A stretch of 64,000 bases of DNA from Kitasatospora acidiphila (GTDB taxonomy: Bacteria; Actinomycetota; Actinomycetes; Streptomycetales; Streptomycetaceae). The stretch is taken from positions 3,072,001 to 3,136,000 of the forward strand of contig NZ_VIGB01000003.1 in NCBI RefSeq assembly GCF_006636205.1. Reading direction: 5' to 3'. The first letter of the stretch is position 1; every line of letters starts with the position of its first letter. Below, one piece after another: positions 8,948 to 16,695 of the stretch. The position numbers and the translations under genes are program-made. Under the pieces are notes generated by a model, which was not told the DNA's origin, did no database searches, and saw only the letters and a list, made by a program, of their open reading frames with translations.

Positions 8948-10320
8948 CTACTGCGGCCAGGCGCCGTCGATGTCGGCGGCCACCTTCTGGATGGACTGCC
9001 CCTCGGCGAACCAGGCGGTCAGCGACTTCCACTCCTGCCCGGACCCGATCGCGGCCGGCATCATGTCCGAGGCGTCGAAGCGGAAGGTGGACGCGGGGTT
9101 GGTCAACGCGTTGGCGGAGAGCTGGTCGATCGGGTCGGTGTAGAGGCTCTTGTCGACGCCCTGGTTGGCCGAGACCCAGCCGGGCGCGACCTTGATCCGC
9201 GAGTCGGCCCAGTCCGCGGTCGACAGGTAGTCCTGAACGGCCTGCACCTCGGGCCGGTTGGAGAAGGCGGTCACGAACTCGCCGCCGCCCTCGACCGGGT
9301 TGGCGGTCGCCGGGTTCACCGCGGGCAGCTGGAATGCGAAGACGTCGCCGTCCGGCCCGACCTTGGTGGTCTTGGGCCACTGCGCCTCGTAGAACGAAGC
9401 CTGCTGCAGCATCCAGCACTTGCCGGTGAGGATCGGGGTACCGGCGTCCTGGAAGGTGGTGGTGGCGATCGACTTCACGCCGCCGATGCCCCGTTGACCC
9501 AGGCCGGGTTCTGCATCCAGTTCGCCACGGTCTGCATGGACTGCTGGATCTGCGGGTCGCTGAACTTGATCTTGTGGCTGACCCACTGGTCGTAGACGTC
9601 ACCGCCCTGGCCGCCGAGCACCACCTCCTCCAGCCAGTCGGTGGCCGGCCAGCCGGTCGCTGTGCCCGAACTGATGCCGCCGCACCACGGCTTGCTGCCG
9701 TTGGTGCCGGCCTTGGCCATCTTGTCGCTGAGCGCCATCAGATCGACCCAGGTCTTCGGAACGTCGTAGCCGGCCTGCTTGAAGGCCTTGGGCGAGTACC
9801 AGACCAGGGACTTCATGTTGGCACTCATCGGGGCCGCGTAGAACGTCCCGTTGACGGAGCCGTAGGTCTTCCAGATCGGGCTCCACTGGTTCTCATTGGC
9901 CTCGGTACGGGCCGACGGCTTGACCACTTTGCCGGTCTTGACCATCTGGGCCAGCAGGCCGGGCTGCGGGATGACCGCCAGGTCGGGCGCGTTGCCACCG
10001 TCGACCCGCACCGGCAGCTGGGACTCGAAGTCGTTGGAGCCCTCGTAGGAGATCTGGATCCCGGTGCACTTGCTGAAGTCCGCCCAGGACTTCTCCAGCG
10101 AGTCCGACTCCGGACTCGTGATCGACGCGAACATCGTCACCTTGGTGCCCGAATGCCCCGCGTAGGGCTGGAACTTGGCACAGTCCCCGGCGAGCGTGGT
10201 GGGACCGCCGCCGCCTCCGCCGCCCGAGCTGTTGGAGCAGGCCGACACCAGGGCCAGGCCGAGTACCGCGGGGGCGATGATCAGATTCCTACGAAGCCGG
10301 ACACTCAAGATGCTGTTCAC
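8948..10320 (-). CDS. ABC transporter sugar-binding lipoprotein (frameshifted)
   Basis: Extracytoplasmic solute-binding lipoprotein of the CUT1 class, 457 residues once repaired. Signal peptide and lipobox are clear: NLIIAPAVLGLALVSACSNS, with Cys as the lipidated residue, followed by a Gly linker. The core NAPDLAVIPQPGLL matches binding proteins for glucosides and oligosaccharides. GTG 10320 is chosen because AGGAG lies at correct spacing. The frame breaks at the four-C run 9489-9492 (plus strand). One extra base joins NPAWVNG to GIGGVKSIATTTF and gives 457 codons plus stop. First gene of the importer operon. No LacI- or ROK-type regulator is adjacent. Confidence 0.88.
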
Positions 10321-10780
10321 TGCGTTCTCCTGCGGCCTGGAACGGACGACGAGCGGACGAACGGGACGAACGAAGAGCACGAGCCGACGAACGGCACGCA
10401 CGAGGAGCACGTGCGAGCGCGGCACTGAACGAGTCGACGGTGACGGGTAGTTGGCGCTGGTCCTCGGCAACTGATCCGACGACGGTAACGTACTGATCAT
10501 CCGGCGCCAAGGGATCGCACCAAGGGATCGCACCATGGTTGCTTGCCCGCCCCGGCCGGAGCCCAAAACGATGTCGGCACGGCACAAGTCAACAAGAGAA
10601 CGACAGAACGACGCCGGCGCGCGGAGTCGACGAATGATCGACTTCGCGCGCCGGGCATCCTGTCCCATCAGCGGACTGACCAAACATCAGGCCTGCCGGA
10701 GCCACCAGCGAAGCAGAACGGTCCGAACCCGTCGGCGAAGCAAGACGGTCAGAACAGCCGACGGCCAGAACAGCCGGCCG
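10321..10780. other. 460-base intergenic region with short direct repeats
   Basis: No credible gene is seen. About 10339-10410 holds repeated GACGAACG and GAGCACG units. About 10751-10800 holds three copies of AGAACAGCCG at 16-base spacing, running into the P450 3' end and able to form a weak hairpin (GACGGCC/GGCCGTC, 10760-10782). The promoter of the sugar-binding protein gene should lie here, but no confident element was identified. Confidence 0.5.
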
Positions 10781-11991
10781 TCAGAACAGCCGGACCGGCA
10801 GCTCCCGCAGGCTGTTCACCACCATCGAGGCGGCCGGCCGCAGTTCGCCGTCCGGCACCGCCAGCGCCAGCGCGGGGAACCGTTCGAAGAGCGCGGGCAG
10901 CGCCACTTGCGCCTCCAGGCGGGCCAGCGGCGAGCCGGGGCAGACATGCGGACCGTGACCGAACGACAGGTGCCGGTTCGGGCTGCGGGTGATGTCGAAC
11001 AGCTCGGCGGTCACCCCGTGCTGCAGCGGATCCCGGCCGATCGCGTTGTAGGAGATCATCACCGGGTCGCCGGCCGGCACCACCACACCGTCCCCACCTC
11101 GATCGGCTCGGCGGCGAACCGGAACAGGAAGTTGCTGGTCGGCGGCGTCCACCGGAGCGACTCCTCGACCACCGCGTCCCAGCCCACCTCCCCGGAGCGG
11201 ACCAGCGCCAGCTGGTCGGGGTGGCCGAGCAGGGCCCGCACCGCGTTGGTGATCAGGTTGACCGTGGTCTCGTGCCCGGCCGCGATGATCACCCGGATGG
11301 TGGCCGCCGCCTCCTCGTCGGTGAGCGCGCTGCCCTCCAGGTCGGCCGCGAGCAGCGCGCTCGCCAGGTCGTCGCGGGGCGCCGCCCGGCGCTGCCGCAC
11401 CACGTCGTTGACGAAGGCGTTGAGGGCCGCGATGGTGGCCTGGATGCCGGCCGGATCGGGCACGCTGCTCAGGAACACCTCGTACAGGCCGCGCAGATAC
11501 CCGTGGTCGGCCGGGTCGAGCCCGAGCAGCGAGCCGATCACCGACATCGGCAGCGGGAACGCGAAGGCGTTCTTCAGGTCCACCACCGGCTCACCCGCTG
11601 CCAGCTTGTCCAGCAACTGCCCTGTCAACAGCTCAACTTGAGGGCGCATCAGCTCTACCCGGCGCGGCGTGAACGCCTGCGCCACCAGCGCGCGCAGCCG
11701 CCGGTGCTCCTCCCCGTCGGTGGTGACCATGCTCGGCCCGGGCACCGCCAGCCCGATCAGCGGCCAGTCGCGCGGCACCTCGCCGCGTTGCAGGGCGGCC
11801 CACTGCTTGGCGTCCTTGACCAGCCGGTGGTCCGTCAGCAGCGCCCGGGCCGCGGCGTGCTGGGTGACCGCCCAGGCCGGCACCCCGCCGGGCAGCAGCA
11901 CCCGCACCACCGACCCGGCCGCCCGCAGCAGCGCGCCCTCCCCGGCGCTGTCCCGCGCGAACGGGTCCAGCGCTATGACCGCTTGAGTCAA
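10781..11991 (-). CDS. Cytochrome P450, CYP154-like, conservon-associated (frameshifted)
   Basis: A class I bacterial P450 of 403 residues once repaired. It has the I-helix oxygen-binding motif IAAGHETTVNL, a normal K-helix EXXR in EESLRW, and the heme loop FGHGPHVCPG with the Cys ligand. The frame breaks at the four-C run 11092-11095 (plus strand); one extra base joins AAEPIEVG to GVVVPAGDPVMISYN. It overlaps the upstream P450 gene by four bases (11988-11991) and is the last gene of the conservon operon. In S. coelicolor, CYP154 and CYP157 pairs end several conservons, which supports the family assignment. No ferredoxin or reductase gene is nearby, so the redox partner is elsewhere. Substrate unknown. 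Confidence 0.85.
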
Positions 11992-13248
11992 CGGAAAGCC
12001 CCTCCTCCTGTGTTGGCGGCCGGGGTGAAGCTCACGGGCAGCGCCACCAGCGCCCGCACCCAGGCCGAGGGCCGCCAGACCAGGGCGTGTTCGGCCACGG
12101 CCAGCCCCAGGTCGGGCAGCCGGTCGAGCAGCACCTCGATGGCGGTGGCGGCGATCACCTCGGCGGCCTCCTGCGCGGGGAACGGGCAGCGGTGCTCACC
12201 GTGCGAGAAGCTCAGGTGCGCGTGGTTGCCCTCCGGCGCCGAGCCGTCGGGCGACCGCACCGCCGGGTCCGCGTTGGCCCCGGCGAAGCCGAGCAGCAGC
12301 ATGTCGCCCGCAGCGATCTTCTGCCCACCCAGCTGGGTGTCGCGGATCGCCCACCGGCCCGCGAAGTTCTGGGTCGGGGTGTCCTCCCAGAGCGCCTCGG
12401 TGAGCGCCTGGCCGACGCTGCGCCGTCCGCCCGAGAGCGAGGCCGCGAACCGCTCGTCGGTCAGCATCAGCCGCAGTGCGTTGGCGATCCAGTAGGCGGT
12501 CGGCTGGTGCCCGGCGATCAGCAGCACCCGCAGGTCGCGGATCACCTCGTCGTCGGTCAGCCCGGCCGGGTGCACCAGCAGCCGCGAGGTGACGTCGGCG
12601 CCCGGCCGGGCCCGCTTGGCCTCCACCAGCTCCGTCATCACGGCGATGAGCCGCTGCGCCCCTGCTGGGCGTTGGCCCCGCCGTCCAGCATGTCCAGCAG
12701 CCCCTGGATCAGCACCGGCACCTGGGACGGGTCCAGGCCGAGCATCCAGCAGAGCACCAGCAGCGGCATCCGGTGCGCGTACTCGGCGACCAGATCGGCC
12801 TCGCCCCGGCCGGCGAAGTCGTCGATCAGCCGGTCGGCGACCCGCTCGCAGTAGGTCTTCAGCTCGTACGGGTCGACGGCGGCCAGGGCCTCGGTGATCG
12901 CCGCCGAGCGGCGCTGGTGCTCGCTGCCCTCGGCGTAGAGGATCGACGGCACCGCGGCCATCATCGGCCGCAGCGGCCAGTCCTCGGGATCGACGGCCAG
13001 GCGTTCCAGCGCCTGGAGTCGCGGCCGAAGATCTTGGGCTGGCTGGTCACCAACTGCAGCTCGCGATAGCCGATCACCAGCCAGGCCGGTACCCCGCCGG
13101 CCAGCTCCACCGGGGCCACCGGCCCGTGCGCGGCCCGCAGTTCGCGGTACACCTGACCGGGGTCGGTCTGGAAGCGCGGCCCGTACAGCGGCGCGCCGCC
13201 GCGGTGCGCCGGGCAGCCGGGGGGCGGGGTGGTCGCCGGTTCGGTCAC
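11988..13248 (-). CDS. Cytochrome P450, CYP157-like, lacking EXXR arginine (two frameshifts)
   Basis: A 420-residue P450-fold protein once two breaks are repaired: GGG at 12986-12988 and CCCC at 12659-12662 (plus strand). Each needs one extra base, and together they restore a multiple of three. The N-terminus is MTEPATTPPPGCPAHRGGAP. The heme loop FSHGEHRCPF is intact, with Cys. In the K helix, where nearly all P450s have EXXR, this protein reads EALW, and the I-helix region reads LLIAGHQPTAYW with no acid-threonine pair. CYP157 members are known for losing the EXXR Arg. It sits between the GTPase gene and the CYP154-like gene with four-base overlaps on both sides. Catalysis is not assured. 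Confidence 0.82.
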
Positions 13249-13979
13249 GAGAAGTCCTCCACATCAGCGTCGGCCGGCCCGTACCGGGCCTCGGCCAGCT
13301 CGGTCAGGTGGCGGACCAGGGTGATCAGCACCTGCTTGCCGGACTCCTTCTCACGGGCGTCGCAGTCCAGCAGCGGCACCTCGGGCGACAGGTCGAGCGC
13401 CTCGCGGACCTGCTCCAGGGTGTGCCGGGGCGACTCGAAGTTGTTGCGCGCCACCACGAACGGCATCCCGTGGTGCTCCAGCCGGTCGATGGCGTAGAAC
13501 GAGTCCTCCAGCCGCCGCGGGTCGACCAGCACCACCGCGCCGAGCGCGCCGGAGAACAGCCGGTCCCAGAGGAACCAGAACCGCTCCTGCCCGGGCGCGC
13601 CGAACAGGTAGAGCACGCTCTCGGCGGAGAGGGTGATCCGGCCGAAGTCGAACGCGACCGTGGTGGACCGCTTGTCCGCCACCGCCGACGGGTCGTCGAC
13701 CCCCACGCCGGCCTTGGTCATCACCTCTTCGGTGGTGAGCGGACGGATCTCGCTGACCGAGCCGACCAGGGTGGTCTTGCCGACGCCGAAGCCGCCGACC
13801 ACGACGATCTTCCAGGCGTTGTCGGCGGTGCTGCGCAGCGGCGTACGGGCGGGGCGAGCGGCTTCGACGACGGCGGTGCCGGAAGCACCGGACGTGCCGG
13901 AAGCACCGGAGGTACCGGAGTCCTTGGAGCCGACGGCGGTGTCAGCGACACCGAACGTGTCAGAGCCGTTGGAGTCCAT
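13245..13979 (-). CDS. Conservon small GTP-binding protein (CvnD type)
   Basis: A Ras-like small GTPase of the conservon class, 244 residues. Walker A is GGFGVGKTTLVGS, and the G3-like region is LYLFGAPGQERFWFLWD. Conservon proteins are proposed to form a membrane-associated complex resembling eukaryotic G-protein signalling, with roles in development and antibiotic production in Streptomyces. The first ~50 residues are a Ser/Gly/Thr/Ala-rich repeat (SGTSGASGTSGASGT) not needed for the GTPase fold. The start overlaps the DUF742 gene by 20 bases and the stop overlaps the CYP157-like gene by four, so the whole operon is coupled. Confidence 0.93.
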   Translation of the reverse strand: MDSNGSDTFGVADTAVGSKDSGTSGASGTSGASGTAVVEAARPARTPLRSTADNAWKIVVVGGFGVGKTTLVGSVSEIRPLTTEEVMTKAGVGVDDPSAVADKRSTTVAFDFGRITLSAESVLYLFGAPGQERFWFLWDRLFSGALGAVVLVDPRRLEDSFYAIDRLEHHGMPFVVARNNFESPRHTLEQVREALDLSPEVPLLDCDAREKESGKQVLITLVRHLTELAEARYGPADADVEDFS

Positions 13980-14325
13980 GCAGCACCTGCTTCAGCGTGT
14001 CGACGTCGGGCAACCGGTTGGTCCGCGGGGCGAACCGGGGGTGGCGGGCGGTGATCCGGCCGGCCTCCAGCAGGTCGCCGAGCAGGATCTTGATCACGCT
14101 GACCGGCAGCCCCAGCTCGGCGGAGAGCTCCACCACCGCGATCGGGTGCTCGGCCAGCCGCAGGATCCGCGCGTGCTCGGACTGCATGCCGGCCACCGGC
14201 GCGCTCTCCGCGACGATCAGCGTCACCACGTCGAATGCGTCGGTGGCCGGACGGCTGCGGCCGCCGGTCACCGTGTAGAGGCGGTCCGGGCCGTCGTCGG
14301 GCCCGAGCCGCCGACGGCCGGTCAT
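13960..14325 (-). CDS. DUF742 protein (CvnC type)
   Basis: A 121-residue DUF742 protein, the third component of conservons, with a winged-helix-like fold. It starts MTGRRRLGPDDGPDRLYTVT at ATG 14325, which overlaps the roadblock gene stop (14322-14324). The family segment AEHPIAVVELSAELGLPVSV and the C-terminal LKQVLHGLQRL are visible. Its biochemical role is not established. Confidence 0.93.
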   Translation of the reverse strand: MTGRRRLGPDDGPDRLYTVTGGRSRPATDAFDVVTLIVAESAPVAGMQSEHARILRLAEHPIAVVELSAELGLPVSVIKILLGDLLEAGRITARHPRFAPRTNRLPDVDTLKQVLHGLQRL

Positions 14326-14741
14326 GCCTCCCCGGCGGTGGCGTCCTCGCGCGGCGGCGCGCTCAGGAACTCGCCGATCTGCTCGATCAGGGCGTGCATG
14401 TTGTGGCCGACCAGGCCGACGTCGGCGCTGTCCTCGGTCACCACGGCCAGGTGCGCGCCCTGGCCCGCCTCCACGATGCACAGGATGCCGCCGTGGAACT
14501 CGGTCATCGACTGGCGCACCCCACCGGTGCCGTCGCCGAACTCGATCGAGGCGCCGTGCGCCAGGCTCTGGATCCCGGAGGCGATGGCGGCCAGCTGGTC
14601 GGCCTGGTCCTCGGTCAGGCCGGTGCTGTGGCAGAGCTTCAGGCCGTCGGCGGAGAGCACCAGGGCGTGCCGGGAGTCGGGCGTGTTGGCCAGCAGGTTC
14701 TCCAACAGCCAGTCGAGGTCGCGGTCGGTGGTGCTGCTCAT
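14322..14741 (-). CDS. Roadblock/LC7 domain protein (CvnB type)
   Basis: A 139-residue roadblock/LC7 protein. In bacteria such proteins act as regulators or scaffolds for small Ras-like GTPases, and in conservons the partner is CvnD. The N-terminus LDWLLENLLANTPDSRHALV and the middle LAAIASGIQSLAHGASIEFG fit the family. It overlaps the kinase gene upstream and the DUF742 gene downstream by four bases each. Confidence 0.94.
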   Translation of the reverse strand: MSSTTDRDLDWLLENLLANTPDSRHALVLSADGLKLCHSTGLTEDQADQLAAIASGIQSLAHGASIEFGDGTGGVRQSMTEFHGGILCIVEAGQGAHLAVVTEDSADVGLVGHNMHALIEQIGEFLSAPPREDATAGEA

Positions 14742-16410
14742 CGGGGGTCGTCCTTCGAGAAGTCGGCGGGTGGCGCGGGGTCGGGCAGGGGCACAGCGGT
14801 TCGGGCGCCCTGCACGGCCTGCCGGAAGGCGCCGAGCCGGGCGGCGTTCGGCGGCCGGCGCCGCACCGCGGGGGCTGCGGGCGCCGGGGTGGCCGATGCG
14901 GCCAGGGTCTGGCCGCGTCGGCGCTTGGGCAGGTCGTTGCCGCCGGTCGGCGGCGCGGGCACGCTCTCAACGACGTCGGCCTCGGGGGCGCCGGTTCCGT
15001 CCGAGGTGGCGTCAGCTGCGGGCAGGGCGGCGGGAATCGCGGGCGGACGGCGGGCAGGGCGGGCCGGGCGTGGGCTGCGGGGGTCGGCGGCGCGGGGGCG
15101 AGCGGCGCCGGGGCGTCCGGCTCCTGGTCCTCCGGCTCCGGGTGGCTGATCAGCTGCGCCGGCACCAGCATCACCACACCGGTGCCGCCGCGCGACGAGG
15201 GCCGGAAGGAGATCGACAGGCCGTGCTTGCGGGCCAGCGCGCCGACCACCGCGAAGCCCAGCCTGGTTCCGGCGGAGAGCGTGGTCAGGTCGAGCGGCTC
15301 CCCCGACACCGCCTGCTCGGCCCGGCGCAGCCAGACCTCGGACAGCCCCAGACCGCCGTCCTCGACGGTGATCGCCAGGCCGGTGTGCAACTCCTCGACG
15401 TAGACGTGCACTTCGGTCGGCGGGGCGGAGAAGTTGGCGCCGTTGTCCATCAGTTCGGCCAGCGCGTGCATCACGCCCTCGGCCGCGAACCCGGCCACCG
15501 ATGCGATGCTCGCCGAGTGCAGTCGCACTCGCCGGTAGGCGCCGATCCGGCCGAGCGCCCCACGCAGCACGCTCTCCACCGGGATCGGCCTGGTCCACCG
15601 GCGGCCGCTGCGGGCGCCGGTGAGGACGGCGATGCTGTCCGCCATCCGTCCCACCTGGGCGGTGCTGTGATCGAGGCTCAGCAGATCGCCGAGGACCGTG
15701 TCGTCATGCCGGTGCTGCATGTCGCGCAGCTCGGCGTGCATGCTGGTGGCCAGTGCCTGGACCCGGCCGGCGGCGGTCGCGCAGACCGCCAGCGCGGCGG
15801 CCCGCTGGCGCTCGCCGTGCGCGACCTCGCGGGCCAGCAGCACGAGCAGGTCCTCGTGCGCGGTCTGCCGGTGCTCCACCAGGACGGTCTCCACCGAGGC
15901 GCCGGCCCGCAGCCGGCGGACCACCTCGGGAATGGTGTGCTCGGCCAGCTTGACCAGTTCGGCCCGTTCGTCGTCGGCGGCGGCTCGGGCGGCGGCCGCC
16001 TCGGTGCGTGCCTCCACGGCCTCCGCGCGGGCGGCCATGGTCTCGGTGCGGGCCGCCTCGGCCTCGGTGTGGCTCGCCTGGGCGCGGGCCCGGGCGGCCT
16101 GCGCCTCGGCCATCGCGTCGGCGGTGGCGGCTTCCGCGCGCACCACCGCGGCCAGTGCGGCTTCGCCCTTGGTCCGGGCGGTGGCCAGCTGGGCGGCCAG
16201 GTGGCGGGCCCGGCGGCGCTGGACGAGCGCGGCGGCGACCGCGGCGCACCAAGCCGCGGCGGCCACCGCGGACCACAGGCCGACGGCGGTGCGGTCCCGG
16301 TCGGGGGCCGCCGCGGTGGCGGCGATCACGGCGGCTGCGGCGACCAGCACCGCCGCCAGCGCCGCGAGCAGCATGGCCGGTCGGCCGGAGAGGCGTGAGC
16401 GTGCGGTCAT
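14738..16410 (-). CDS. Conservon sensor histidine kinase-like protein (CvnA type, frameshifted)
   Basis: A membrane-bound kinase-like protein of 557 residues once repaired. Two N-terminal membrane segments (LLAALAAVLVAAAAVIAA and a second near residue 50) are followed by an ~90-residue Ala/Glu/Arg heptad-rich coiled coil, then a C-terminal HATPase domain with LAELMDNGANFS (N box), VEDGGLGLSE (G1) and GTRLGFAVVGALARKHGL (G2). The C-terminal ~120 residues are a Pro/Ala-rich tail. A canonical phospho-acceptor His box is not obvious, as is common in this class. The frame breaks near the GGG at 15041-15043 (plus strand) in the tail; one extra base restores a multiple of three and leads to the stop overlapping the roadblock gene start. 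First gene of the operon. Confidence 0.88.
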
Positions 16411-16482
16411 CGGTCGGTTCCTCGGCGAGGTCGGGATCGGGCAGGCGACAGCGCACCGGCCCCCGCAGCCGGGAGCGGCATG

Positions 16483-16505
16483 ATCAGTTCACGCGGTCAA
16501 CTGAT
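16483..16505. promoter_or_regulatory. Inverted repeat upstream of the conservon operon
   Basis: ATCAGTT (16483-16489) and AACTGAT (16499-16505) form a perfect 7-bp inverted repeat with 9 bases between. It lies about 75-95 bases upstream of the kinase start, in an AT-richer patch that probably holds the promoter. An operator role is inferred. Confidence 0.35.
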
Positions 16506-16572
16506 GATATCGACTTAGATATTCAGCTCAAACGTTCAATTGACGTGACGTCTGTCAAACTCAGCGGACATG

Positions 16573-16617
16573 CCAAAGGGCGGTGCCACCGGTCGACCCG
16601 GTGGCACCGCCCTTTGG
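16573..16617 (-). terminator. nrdJ: Very strong hairpin after nrdJ
   Basis: Arms beginning CCAAAGGGCGGTGCCACCGG and ending in its complement (…CACCGCCCTTTGG) form a stem of about 20 bp with a tiny loop. It lies ~80 bases past the nrdJ stop and isolates nrdJ from the conservon operon. Confidence 0.85.
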
Positions 16618-16625
16618 TCAGGCGG

Positions 16626-16680
16626 TTGTGCCGTCAGACGCCTGTGCCGTCAGACATCTGTACCGTCAGACATCTGAGCT
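16626..16680. repeat. 16-base tandem repeat between nrdJ and its terminator
   Basis: About three imperfect copies of CCGTCAGACATCTGTA-like units follow each other between the terminator and the nrdJ stop codon. They are non-coding. Confidence 0.65.
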
Positions 16681-16695
16681 GTCAGGCTGCGGTGA

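Noticed and set aside
13633..16398. Plus-strand frame of 921 codons across the conservon operon
   Set aside because: Low-complexity translation with no recognisable domain; it overlaps four confirmed minus-strand genes.
16626..16680. Tandem repeat as a CRISPR-like array
   Set aside because: Units are 16 bases and directly adjacent with no spacers, and no cas genes are near.
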